Assembly: GCF_011064545.1 (NCBI RefSeq)
Contig: NZ_JAAMFG010000035.1
Location: forward strand, 186,001-250,000
DNA length: 64,000 nt
Direction of reading: 5' to 3'
Source: Wenzhouxiangella sp. XN24
Lineage (GTDB): Bacteria; Pseudomonadota; Gammaproteobacteria; Steroidobacterales; XN24
Part shown: one piece after another, positions 16,820-25,034 of the stretch
Position numbering within the stretch: the first letter of the stretch is position 1
Layout: each line of letters opens with the position of its first letter
Notes under the pieces: model-generated
Seen by the model: the letters and a program-made list of their open reading frames with translations, nothing else
Databases searched by the model: none
What the model was told of the DNA's origin: nothing
Translations under genes and position numbers: made by a program

Positions 16820-17437
16820 TCAGCGTCCGGCATTCCGCACGCGGATCGCTTCCTCCTGGTCCATGGCCTCGAGCTGCTCGTCCATGAAGCGCAGCGAGCC
16901 CTCGATCTCCGGCAGCACGACGTTCTCCAGCGCGCGCGCCCGTCTTTCCGTGCGGATGTACTCGGCCACCAGGCGTTCCAGGCTGGCGCGCATCACCGCC
17001 AGCTCGACCGCCAGCGGCACGAGGGCGCTGAAGGCCTCGCGGCACCGTTCGGCTTCCGGGCTGGGATTCACGGCGGGCGGCGGTGACGGTGGGTCATCGG
17101 CCCAGCCGTCGTCGAAGCGGCCATCGAGCAGCATCACGCCGAGGAAGCGCGTCTCGTGCAACGTCACGGCCGCATCGTTCATGCGTTCGGCAGGGTAGAT
17201 GCCCAGCCCGTCGAGGCCGTGGCGGCCCACGGCGCGCGCGAGCGCCGCGGCGGCCTGCTCCTGAAGTGCGTCGTAGCGATCGCGCGCCTGGCGCCACGCC
17301 CGCAGGCGCTTGAGCATTTCCTGCGCGAGGATGACGCGCTTCTCGTCGAGGAACTCGAACCCTTCGCGCACCACCTGGCGCTCTTCCTTGAGCTCGAGGA
17401 AAGCGCTGCGGCTGGGGCTGAGTCCGGCGTCGGGCAT
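16820..17437 (-). CDS. atpD: V/A-type ATPase subunit D (central rotor shaft)
   Basis: A 205-residue protein made of two long helical arms, as expected for subunit D, which forms the coiled-coil shaft turning inside the A3B3 head. The N-terminal PSRSAFLELKEERQVVREG and C-terminal EYIRTERRARALENVVLP segments match the family's conserved termini. The middle carries a Pro-rich insertion (DDPPSPPPAVNPSP). It is the last ATPase gene of the operon, three bases after the B-subunit stop. Length agrees with the usual range of about 200–220 residues. Confidence 0.92.
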   Translation of the reverse strand: MPDAGLSPSRSAFLELKEERQVVREGFEFLDEKRVILAQEMLKRLRAWRQARDRYDALQEQAAAALARAVGRHGLDGLGIYPAERMNDAAVTLHETRFLGVMLLDGRFDDGWADDPPSPPPAVNPSPEAERCREAFSALVPLAVELAVMRASLERLVAEYIRTERRARALENVVLPEIEGSLRFMDEQLEAMDQEEAIRVRNAGR

Positions 17438-17440
17438 GGC

Positions 17441-18937
17441 TCAGTACCCGGAGCCTTCTTCGCGTTCGGTGGCGACCGCATCCTGCGCGCCGTTACCGTC
17501 GCCGTCATCGTCGCCATCGCCGCCTTTGTCGGCGCCACCCGCCGACGGCTTCTCGTCCTCGTGACCCTCGATGTACTCGGCCAGCTGCGCGCTGGAAAGA
17601 CGTGTCAGTTCGCCCGGCGGCAGGCCGCGCAGCAATGACCAGCCGAGCGCCATGCTGTCCTCGAGCGTGCGCGGCCCGTCCTGCGCGACCAAGCGCATCT
17701 CGAACGCGTCGCCGAACTCGAGGAACTTGCGATCGTTCTCGGGCAAGCCTTCGACGCCCATCACCGAGGCCAGCACGCGCACGCGGTTGGCCCGCGCGTA
17801 GGAGGCGAACAGCTGGTGCGCGAGGGCGGGGTGGTCCTTGTGCGTGTAACCCTTGCCGGTGCCGGCGTCCATCAGGCGCGACAGGCTCGGCAGCACCTCG
17901 ACCGGCGGGAACACGCCCTTGCGGTCGAGTTCGCGGCCCAGCACGATCTGGCCCTCGGTGATGTAGCCCGTCAGGTCCGGGATAGGATGGCCGATATCGT
18001 CGCCGGGCATGGTGAGAATCGGCAGCTGCGTGAGCGTCCCCGCGAGCCCGCGGATGCAGCCGGCGCGCTCGAAGATCGTCGCGAGGTCGGAGTACATGTA
18101 GCCCGGGTAGCCCTTGCGGCTCGGGATCTCGCCGTGGCTCGCCGAGACCTCGCGCAGCGCCTCGCAGTAGTTCGTCATGTCGGTCATCACCACCAGCACG
18201 TGGCGGTCCTCGACGAAGGCCAGGTACTCGGCGGCCGTGAGCGCGAAACGCGGCGTCAACAACCGCTGCGTCGAGGGCTCGTCGGCGTGGTTGAGGAACA
18301 TGACGGTGTGCGCGAGGGCGCCGGATTCCTCCATGGCGCGCGTGAAGCTCGCCGCGACGTCGTAGGGCACGCCGATGCCCACGAACACCACCGAGAAATC
18401 ACCGGCGCCGGCGTCGCGCAGGCGCGCGCGCTGCGCGATCTGGGTCGCGAGCCGGTCGTGGGGAAGGCCGCCGCAGGAGAACAACGGCAGTTTCTGGCCG
18501 CGCACCAGGCTGTTCATGAGATCGATCGTCGAGATCGAGGTCTCGATGAAATCACGCGGCAGATCGCGCGCCGCCGGGTTGATGGCGAGCCCATCGATGC
18601 GCATCATGCGCGCGGTCGCCACCGGCGGCCCGCCGTCGATGGGCTGGCCGACACTGTTGAACACGCGCCCGAGCAGGTTAGGCCCGACGGCCATTTCCAG
18701 CGGACGATGCAGGATGCGGATCCGGGTCTCGTCGAGGCTCAGCCCGGTGGTGGACTCGAGCACCTCGATGACCATGTTCTCTTCGTCCACCGCGGAGACG
18801 CGACCCACGCGGGCGCCGCCGTCCTCGCCGATGACTTCGACCGCGTCGTTGAGCGCGACGTCGGCGTCGCGCCGCGCGAACAGCAGCGGACCCTCGAGCC
18901 GGTGGGCCGCGCCGTGCAGGATCACGTCAGCTCGCAT
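17441..18937 (-). CDS. atpB: V/A-type ATPase subunit B (non-catalytic nucleotide-binding)
   Basis: A 498-residue protein with the B-subunit fold. It has an N-terminal barrel, a nucleotide-binding region in which the P-loop is replaced by SCGGLPHDRLATQIA (typical of non-catalytic B subunits), and VVMTDMTNYCEALREVS plus SRKGYPGYMYSDLATIFERA. The family core ends near residue 455. The last ~40 residues are an unusual Gly/Asp-rich acidic tail (KGGDGDDDGDGNG). B alternates with A in the A3B3 head. Its start overlaps the end of the A gene by 11 bases, indicating translational coupling. Confidence 0.95.
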   Translation of the reverse strand: MRADVILHGAAHRLEGPLLFARRDADVALNDAVEVIGEDGGARVGRVSAVDEENMVIEVLESTTGLSLDETRIRILHRPLEMAVGPNLLGRVFNSVGQPIDGGPPVATARMMRIDGLAINPAARDLPRDFIETSISTIDLMNSLVRGQKLPLFSCGGLPHDRLATQIAQRARLRDAGAGDFSVVFVGIGVPYDVAASFTRAMEESGALAHTVMFLNHADEPSTQRLLTPRFALTAAEYLAFVEDRHVLVVMTDMTNYCEALREVSASHGEIPSRKGYPGYMYSDLATIFERAGCIRGLAGTLTQLPILTMPGDDIGHPIPDLTGYITEGQIVLGRELDRKGVFPPVEVLPSLSRLMDAGTGKGYTHKDHPALAHQLFASYARANRVRVLASVMGVEGLPENDRKFLEFGDAFEMRLVAQDGPRTLEDSMALGWSLLRGLPPGELTRLSSAQLAEYIEGHEDEKPSAGGADKGGDGDDDGDGNGAQDAVATEREEGSGY

Positions 18938-20681
18938 GGGCCGCCTCCTGTTTCTCGAGTTCGTTGAAGGCTTCGCCGATCTCCGTCGCTACCTTGGGTT
19001 TGTCTTCCAGCTGGTCTTCGCCGAATTCCTCGCCGAGCCGCTGCAGTTTCCTGAGGATCGGCATCGCAGCGATCTTCGCCGGCGCGATGCCGCGCTCCAC
19101 GGCCGCCTCGGCCAGGTCGATGAACTGCATCATGAGGCGCAGCATGGCGGTCTGGCGCTTCGGCGAGCAGTAGCGGTCGGTCTCGGAGAACGAGCTCTGC
19201 CGCAGGAAGCCCTCGTTCATCAGGTCGGCGGCCAGCAGCGTCATCTGCTGCTCGTCGGGCAGGGCGTCCTTGCCCACGATGCGCGCCATGCGCTCGAGCT
19301 TCGCCTGCTGTTCGAGCAGGGTCAGCAGGCGGCGGCGGTGTTCCTTCCAGTCGCCGTTGCCCTGCAGCTGCCACCAGCGGGCGAGGGTGTCCACGTCCTC
19401 GGCGTAGCTGGTCAGCGGATGGATGGCGGGATAAAAGCGCGCCTGCGCGCGGCTGCGGTCCAGCGCCCAGAAGCTGCGCACGTAGCGCTTCGTGTGGCTG
19501 GTCACCGGTTCGGAGAAGTCGCCCGCCGGCGGACTGACTGCGCCGATCACCGTCACCGAGCCCTCCTTGCCGCACAACGTCTTCACGCGCGCGGCGCGCT
19601 CGTAAAAATCGGCGAGCCGCGACGCGAGATAAGCCGGGTAGCCCGACTCGCCGGGCAGCTCGCCGAGCCGGCCGCTGACCTCGCGCAGGGCCTCGGCCCA
19701 GCGACTGGTGGAGTCGGCCATGAGGGCGACGTTGAGTCCTTGGTCGCGGAAGTACTCGGCCACCGTGATGGCGGTGTAGATGGACGCCTCGCGCGCCGCC
19801 ACCGGCATGTTCGAGGTGTTGGCGATGATCACCGTGCGCTCCATCAGCGGGCGCCCCGTGCGCGGGTCCTCCAGCGCGGGGAACTCGTCGAGCACCTCGG
19901 CCATCTCGTTGCCGCGCTCGCCGCAGCCGACGTAGATGATGATGTCGGCGTCGCACCACTTGGCGAGGCTCTCCTGCAGCACGGTCTTGCCGGTGCCGAA
20001 GCCGCCGGGCAGTGCGGCGCGCCCGCCGCGTGCGACCGGGAACAGCGTGTCGAGAATGCGTTGCCCGGTGACCATCGGCGCGTCGGCCGGCAGGCGCCCG
20101 GCGGAGGGCCGCGGGCGACGCACGGGCCAGTCATGCTGCATCGACAGCCGGTGCGCCGTGCCGTCCTCGTCCTCCAGCACGAGCAGCACCGCGTCCTCGG
20201 CGTATTCGCCCTCGGGCTCGATCGAGACGACGGTGCCGGCCGCATCCGGCGGCACCAGGCAGGCGCGGCCCGGCCCTTCGCCCGCGATCTCGCCGAATAC
20301 GCAGCCGCCCGCCAGCGTCTCGCCGCTTTCGACGCAGGGCGTGAAGGCGAAGTGACCGGTGCGTTTTGCTGCGAGGCCCGGCTTGAACCAGTGTTCCGTG
20401 ACGTCGCCGAGCGGGCGCAGCAGACCGTCGAAGATGTGGCCGAGGATGCCGGGCCCGAGTGCCACGGAGAGCGGCAGGCCGGTGCCCTCGACCGGGTCGC
20501 CAGGGCGCAGCCCCGTGGTGTCCTCGTAGACCTGCGCCGTGAGAGTGTCGCCCGACAGCTGGATGACCTCGCCGAGGAGGCGTTGCTCGCCGACCGCGAG
20601 CGCCTCGTGAACGTGGAAGGAATCCTCGACGCGCGCCTTCAGCACGGGCCCGCCGATCCACTGGATCACGGCCTTGCTCAT
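18927..20681 (-). CDS. atpA: V/A-type ATPase subunit A (catalytic)
   Basis: A 584-residue protein of normal length for the catalytic A subunit. The N-terminal barrel is followed by the non-homologous insert (about residues 110–190), Walker A GGFGTGKT at 226–233, and VGCGERGNEM carrying the catalytic glutamate. STSRWAEALREVSGRLGE and the C-terminal helical bundle follow. The enzyme couples ATP hydrolysis or synthesis to ion movement through the membrane ring. ATGA overlap with the E gene (20678–20681) and an 11-base overlap with B show a tightly packed operon. Base composition is like the neighbours, so there is no sign of recent transfer. Confidence 0.96.
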   Translation of the reverse strand: MSKAVIQWIGGPVLKARVEDSFHVHEALAVGEQRLLGEVIQLSGDTLTAQVYEDTTGLRPGDPVEGTGLPLSVALGPGILGHIFDGLLRPLGDVTEHWFKPGLAAKRTGHFAFTPCVESGETLAGGCVFGEIAGEGPGRACLVPPDAAGTVVSIEPEGEYAEDAVLLVLEDEDGTAHRLSMQHDWPVRRPRPSAGRLPADAPMVTGQRILDTLFPVARGGRAALPGGFGTGKTVLQESLAKWCDADIIIYVGCGERGNEMAEVLDEFPALEDPRTGRPLMERTVIIANTSNMPVAAREASIYTAITVAEYFRDQGLNVALMADSTSRWAEALREVSGRLGELPGESGYPAYLASRLADFYERAARVKTLCGKEGSVTVIGAVSPPAGDFSEPVTSHTKRYVRSFWALDRSRAQARFYPAIHPLTSYAEDVDTLARWWQLQGNGDWKEHRRRLLTLLEQQAKLERMARIVGKDALPDEQQMTLLAADLMNEGFLRQSSFSETDRYCSPKRQTAMLRLMMQFIDLAEAAVERGIAPAKIAAMPILRKLQRLGEEFGEDQLEDKPKVATEIGEAFNELEKQEAAHAS

Positions 20682-21316
20682 CGTGTCTCTCCCTCGGCTT
20701 CATCCGCCAGTTCCGCCAGCAGCTGCCCGTCGATGCGCGCCCGGTTCGCCAGCAGTCCCGCGATGCTCATGTCCACCAGCGCCCCGTCGCTGCGGATGCG
20801 CAGGCCGGCCGCGACGGCATCGCTCGCTTGCGCCGTGCAGCGCGCGCCGGCTTCATCGGCCGCGAAGGCCAGCGCATCGTCGCGTTCCGCGGCCGGCCAG
20901 TCGGCGGGGTGTTCCAGGACCCAGTCGCGACCCAGCAGCACCTCGGCCGCCTCGCGCACCACCGTCTGTGCCCAGTCCCGGCGCGCGCCCTCGTCAGTCC
21001 ACCGGCGTTGGAGCGCTTCGCGCAACGCCTCGCCGCCGGCCTCGATCAGGGCGAGGTCACGACGCCGGGCGCGGCGGCGGTGCTCCGTCTCGATCTCCGC
21101 CTCCACGGCGCGCACTTCGCGTTCCATGCGCGCGCGCTCTTCCGCGACCGCCCGCGCCACGCGCTCCCGCGCCTTGCGCCGGGCCCGCGTGCGCATCTCC
21201 GCCGCCTGCAGGGCGGCGCGCTCCCCGAGCTCGGCGCATCGGTCGTCGCGCGATTGCTCGAGCAGTGCCTTGAGTGCGTCCGCCTGCATGCGGACGACGC
21301 CGTCGACCTGGTTCAT
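20678..21316 (-). CDS. atpE: V/A-type ATPase subunit E (peripheral stalk)
   Basis: A 212-residue protein. The first ~110 residues form a long charged helix rich in Arg, Glu and Ala (ARRKARERVARAVAEERARM), followed by a globular alpha/beta domain (ALREALQRRWTDEGARRDWA … GLRIRSDGALVDMSIAGLL). This is the layout of stalk subunit E, which pairs with a second coiled-coil stalk protein and holds the head static. Its start overlaps the F-subunit stop by four bases (ATGA). Sequence conservation in this family is weak, so the call rests on layout and operon position. Confidence 0.85.
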   Translation of the reverse strand: MNQVDGVVRMQADALKALLEQSRDDRCAELGERAALQAAEMRTRARRKARERVARAVAEERARMEREVRAVEAEIETEHRRRARRRDLALIEAGGEALREALQRRWTDEGARRDWAQTVVREAAEVLLGRDWVLEHPADWPAAERDDALAFAADEAGARCTAQASDAVAAGLRIRSDGALVDMSIAGLLANRARIDGQLLAELADEAEGETR

Positions 21317-21609
21317 GTCTCCACTCCCAATGCGCGCCGGACCTGCGCGCCCATGTCCGGGGGCTGGTGCTCGCCCGTGATATCCGGGATCACGGCGACC
21401 GGCGGGCGTGCCTCACGGACGGCTTTCTCGAGCTGCTCACGCGGCAGCGCCCCGGCCAGCGCCGCCGTGATGAGGATCGGGCCGTCCAGGGCGAGCGCGT
21501 CGCGAAACACCGCCGCCACCTCGTCGGGGGCCGTGACGATGGGGCGCAACCCGGCGAGGCGGAAGCCCGCCGCGGTCAGCCGGTCGCCGATGAGGATCGG
21601 CAGCGCCAT
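21313..21609 (-). CDS. atpF: V/A-type ATPase subunit F (central stalk)
   Basis: A 98-residue alpha/beta protein with the F-subunit pattern: PILIGDRLTAAGFRLAGL at the N-terminus, then GPILITAALAGALP and PPVAVIPDIT. Subunit F binds the D shaft and contributes to the rotor. Its ATG at 21609 shares one base with the stop codon of the K-subunit gene, and its end overlaps subunit E by four bases. Length matches the family (about 100 residues). Confidence 0.88.
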   Translation of the reverse strand: MALPILIGDRLTAAGFRLAGLRPIVTAPDEVAAVFRDALALDGPILITAALAGALPREQLEKAVREARPPVAVIPDITGEHQPPDMGAQVRRALGVET

Positions 21610-21965
21610 CAGCCGAGCTGGTTGAGGATCAGGATGGCGACGATCAGTCCGTAGATCGCCACACCCTCCGCGAGCCCGACCATCACCAGCACGCGGCCCA
21701 TCAGCTCCGGTTTCTCGGCGAGCGCGCCGACCGCGGCGCTGCCCACCTGCGCCACGGCGTAACCCGCGGCGGCGGCGGACAGGCCGGCCGCGGCCGCGGC
21801 CGAGACGAAGCCCCAGATCAGCACCGAGGGATCGAGCTGCAGCGCCGCCTCCCCGAGTTCCTGGGCCCCGACCTGCCCCGCGCTGAAGAACAGGTAGGTG
21901 GCCGTCAGCACGAGGGCGACGACGGCGGCCGTCATGGCGGCGACGATGAACATTCCGAGTCTCAT
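21609..21965 (-). CDS. atpK: V/A-type ATPase subunit K (c-ring proteolipid)
   Basis: A 118-residue hydrophobic protein. An N-terminal hydrophobic segment (about 5–30) ending SAGQVGAQ may be a signal or an extra helix. A hairpin of two membrane helices follows (AAAAAGLSAAAAGYAVAQVG and the last segment), with the ion-carrying Glu in GLAEGVAIYGLIVA. The residue after this Glu is Gly, not the Ser/Thr often seen in sodium-binding rings, so proton coupling is favoured (inference). The ATG at 21965 has AAGGAG upstream and overlaps the I-subunit stop (ATGA). It is shorter than the four-helix NtpK type. Confidence 0.9.
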   Translation of the reverse strand: MRLGMFIVAAMTAAVVALVLTATYLFFSAGQVGAQELGEAALQLDPSVLIWGFVSAAAAAGLSAAAAGYAVAQVGSAAVGALAEKPELMGRVLVMVGLAEGVAIYGLIVAILILNQLG

Positions 21966-23809
21966 GGGGAACTCCTTCCGGTCGGTCGAATGGCGGTGCC
22001 CGGGCCGGTCAGCGGACGAAGCTGGCGGCCCTCGGCGGTGAGGAAGCGTATGAAGAATTCGAACAGCAGCAGGCGAGTCGTCTGGATGCCGACGATGAGG
22101 CCCTCGAGCGCGATGATCAGCGCGTTGCCGAGGATCATCACCAGCAGCCAGCCGAGGCCGTCGCCTGCGGCCGCGGCCATGCCGATGACGGCGGCCGAGA
22201 GGCCCGAGTGCGCCAGGGCGAAGGCGCCGACGCGCACGAACGACACGGTGTTGACGCCGATCTGCAGCATGCTCTCGACGAGTTCGCCGAGCGCCTTGGG
22301 GATCTCGAGCAGCTTGTTGTGCCGCGAGGTCAGCACGGTCCCGATCACGAACCAGGCGAACCCTAGCCACATCAGGTCGAGCATGCGGATATCGAGGAAC
22401 GCGCCGACCCCGCCGATGTAAGCGACCAGCAGTCCGCCGCGCGTGGCGAGCCAGAACATGAACAGGCGGCGCCAGAACGCGCCGAGCGCGTCGAGCAACA
22501 GCCCGAGCGTGAGGATGCACACGCCGAAGCCGAGCGCGATCGCCATCACCTCGGTCGGATGCTCGATGGGATGCATCCAAAGCGCGGGAATCAGTTGCTC
22601 GTTGGCGAACACACTGCCGAACAGGAAACCGAACACCATCGCCATGGCGCCGTAGGGCACGAGCAGGCCGAACACCGGCACCCGCTTGCGCAGCCACAGG
22701 CCGATCCCGAGCAGCACCGCGCCCTGGCCGACGTCGCCGAACATGAAGCCGAACATCAGCGGCGCGACCAGCGCGATGATGCGGCTCGGGTCGGCTTCCC
22801 CCGCGCCCGGCGTGCCGAGCAGGGAGGGGAACAGTTCGAAGGGCCGGACCCAGCGCGGGTTGTGCATCACCACCGGGCACGCGAGGCCCTCGGGCGGCTC
22901 CTTGTAGCGCAAGAGGTGGCGGATCCGCCCCCGCTCGAGCGCGCCGTTGATCGAGTGGCCGTCCAGGTCGCTGGTCCAGCCCGTGACCCACGCGAAATGC
23001 TCGGTCACCGGCAGGGACGGCGCATGCCCGGCGAACCACTGCATCAGTGCCATCATGCCGAGTGCGCGGGGCAGGCCGTGGCGGTCTTCCAGCGCGGCGA
23101 GCGCTGCGCGGACTTCCTCTCGCTTCTTGTCGAGCGTGAGCCGGCGGGCCACCAGTTCCTCGCGGGCCGCGGCCGGCGAATCGGGCAGCCATTCCGGCAG
23201 CATGATGCGACGCGCCTTGAGCGCCGCCATCTGCCGGTCGAGGCTTTCCAGCTGCGCCATCGGACCCACCGCGAGCAGGTAGGGCGTCTCGTCGGCGCCG
23301 AGCATCGACTGGGTGAGGACCGACGCGGGGAGGCTGCGCGGCACGGTCTTCGGCGGCAGGCGGTAGAAACGTGCGCCGAGCACCGGTCCCGCGGCGGCGA
23401 GGGCGTGCAGGCCGGGCAGCCGGCCTTCCGGCACGTCGAGCGCCCGGGCGAGCTCCGCGAGCTGCAGGCCTTCGACCTCCAGCGCCTCGCCGCGCTCGAT
23501 CAAGGGCTCGGCGTCGCTCGCCCAGGCGCGGATTCGTTCGAGCGCGTCCTGCATCGCGCCGACCGGTTCGAGCGCTTCCTCGATCGGCGGGATCTCGCCT
23601 TCCGGCCACCAGGTCTGGAAGCGCCGCGCGTACTCGCCGTAGGACTCCAGCACCTGCTGCAAGCCGGGCAACTCGAGGGCATGCTCCGGCTGGCTGTGGG
23701 TCTGCAGCTCCACCGCGCCGGTTTCGGCCAGGCATTCGAGTGCCCGGGTCAGCTCCTCGCGGGGGACCAGCAGCTCGAACCATCGGGCGGCCTGGGGTCT
23801 TATGCCCAT
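21962..23809 (-). CDS. atpI: V/A-type ATPase subunit I (membrane a-subunit)
   Basis: About 615 residues from the ATG at 23809 (MGIRPQAARWFELLVP). The N-terminal half is soluble and helical and contacts the peripheral stalks. The C-terminal half has about seven membrane helices, including FGFMFGDVGQGAVLLGIGLW, the LVESMLQIGVNTVSFVRVGA segment with the conserved Arg needed for ion exchange with the ring, and LALEGLIVGIQTTRLLLFEF-like terminal residues. The start overlaps the upstream subunit C gene by 10 bases. An extended frame reading further upstream is only a shadow of that gene. Confidence 0.93.
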   Translation of the reverse strand: MGIRPQAARWFELLVPREELTRALECLAETGAVELQTHSQPEHALELPGLQQVLESYGEYARRFQTWWPEGEIPPIEEALEPVGAMQDALERIRAWASDAEPLIERGEALEVEGLQLAELARALDVPEGRLPGLHALAAAGPVLGARFYRLPPKTVPRSLPASVLTQSMLGADETPYLLAVGPMAQLESLDRQMAALKARRIMLPEWLPDSPAAAREELVARRLTLDKKREEVRAALAALEDRHGLPRALGMMALMQWFAGHAPSLPVTEHFAWVTGWTSDLDGHSINGALERGRIRHLLRYKEPPEGLACPVVMHNPRWVRPFELFPSLLGTPGAGEADPSRIIALVAPLMFGFMFGDVGQGAVLLGIGLWLRKRVPVFGLLVPYGAMAMVFGFLFGSVFANEQLIPALWMHPIEHPTEVMAIALGFGVCILTLGLLLDALGAFWRRLFMFWLATRGGLLVAYIGGVGAFLDIRMLDLMWLGFAWFVIGTVLTSRHNKLLEIPKALGELVESMLQIGVNTVSFVRVGAFALAHSGLSAAVIGMAAAAGDGLGWLLVMILGNALIIALEGLIVGIQTTRLLLFEFFIRFLTAEGRQLRPLTGPGTAIRPTGRSSP

Positions 23810-24564
23810 GAACGGCCCTCCGCGCGCTCGGGCAGCAGCCGGCGCGCGATGATCCCGGCGCGGACACGCTCCAGCGCCAGGCCCTGGAGCAGCAGATGGC
23901 TGAACAGTGCCACCACGGTCCCCGCGCCATGGCGGAAGCGGCGCGCGAGATTCGCGGCCAGGGAGTTGCGCAGCGCCTGGCCGTCCGCCGCGGGACCGGC
24001 GCGCATCGCGTGCACGTGATCGCGCAGGGTCTCGACGAGTGCGGTGAGCTCCGCAGGCGGCTCGTGCCTTCTCCCCGGGAGGCGAGCACGCCACGCTGCC
24101 AGCCAGGCGGCGGCGACGTCGTCCTCGCCGAGCGGCGCCAGCGGCAGGCCGGCGAGCGCTTCGGCGCGCCGCTGGGGTTCCTCGAAGGCGAACTCCCGCA
24201 GCACGGGATCGGCACGCATCCACGGCGGCACCTGTTCGCCGCGCACCAGGTGGTCGATCGCCGGCAGGTCCGGCAGCCAGCGCAGCCATTCCACGCCCGG
24301 CCGCCAGTCCTCGGGCGACCAGTCGGCCACCTCGTCGACTTCCTGGCGCCAGGCGGCGCGCAGCAGGCGCTCGATCTCCTCCGGCGCCATCTCCGGATGC
24401 AGGTCGCGCACCCAGCGCTTCAGTGCGGTGCGCCCCAGGGCGTCGAGGTAATGCGACAGGTCGGCGCTGGCCTCGGCCATGCGCCATTCGTCGGGCGAGG
24501 GGCGATCCCCGTGGCGGGCCTGGAGCCGGGCCTGGAGATAAGCGAGTTGCGCGGCGCTAGTCAT
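23800..24564 (-). CDS. atpC: Probable V/A-type ATPase subunit C-like protein (ring-to-stalk connector)
   Basis: A 254-residue, mostly helical protein with LAYLQARLQARHGDRPSP at the start and a conserved-looking C-terminal segment (HLLLQGLALERVRAGIIARR). Subunit C sits between the central shaft and the membrane ring. The family is usually about 330–360 residues, so this copy is short and divergent. Its place directly before subunit I and the absence of any other C candidate in the operon support the call. It overlaps the stalk gene upstream by 8 bases and subunit I by 10. The assignment is by context and helical pattern more than by motifs. Confidence 0.65.
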   Translation of the reverse strand: MTSAAQLAYLQARLQARHGDRPSPDEWRMAEASADLSHYLDALGRTALKRWVRDLHPEMAPEEIERLLRAAWRQEVDEVADWSPEDWRPGVEWLRWLPDLPAIDHLVRGEQVPPWMRADPVLREFAFEEPQRRAEALAGLPLAPLGEDDVAAAWLAAWRARLPGRRHEPPAELTALVETLRDHVHAMRAGPAADGQALRNSLAANLARRFRHGAGTVVALFSHLLLQGLALERVRAGIIARRLLPERAEGRSWA

Positions 24565-24904
24565 CGGCGGGCCGGGTCAGGCGGGCAGCGAGTCGGTCGA
24601 CCGCCTGCGCCAGCATGTCCCGATCCGCGGCATTCAGTTCGGTGCGGACTGCCTCCTCGCTGGCCGCTGCGCGGATCTTGCCGATCCTGGCTTCGACGAT
24701 CGCATCACAATGGGCGTGCAGCCGGGACACGCGCTGGTTGGCGCGGCGGTTGATGCGGCGTGCATCCTCCCGGGCGGCCTCGAGGCACTGCTCGGCCGCC
24801 TCGCGGCAGGCTTCCATGGCTTGCCGTGCTGCCGTCTCCGCGACAAGGACCTCGTCGATGGCGGTGGCGGCTTCCGATTTCGGTGAATCGTTTTGACGTG
24901 ACAT
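24557..24904 (-). CDS. Probable V/A-type ATPase peripheral-stalk protein (G/H-like)
   Basis: A 115-residue protein consisting largely of one long Ala/Arg/Glu-rich helix (CREAAEQCLEAAREDARRIN), the expected form of the second peripheral-stalk subunit that pairs with E. It is the first gene of the ATPase operon. ATG at 24904 is chosen because AAGGAAGGGG lies upstream; a GTG at 24943 would add 13 residues and bury that site. No specific signature is visible, so the name comes from helix content and position. It overlaps the C-subunit gene by 8 bases. Confidence 0.65.
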   Translation of the reverse strand: MSRQNDSPKSEAATAIDEVLVAETAARQAMEACREAAEQCLEAAREDARRINRRANQRVSRLHAHCDAIVEARIGKIRAAASEEAVRTELNAADRDMLAQAVDRLAARLTRPADD

Positions 24905-25034
24905 GACCCGTTTCACCCCTTCCTTTGGGTTGGCGGACCTCACGACTCAGTATGGGCCTCGGGGGGCGGGTTTGTATAAGGGACTACCGCAGTGCAGCGT
25001 CGAATCCCAACCGGGCTGGCTCGTCGGCGGCCAC

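Noticed and set aside
16820-24904. Recent transfer of the ATPase operon from an archaeon
   Set aside because: Its base composition and overlap style match the surrounding genes, so the sequence itself gives no sign of recent import.
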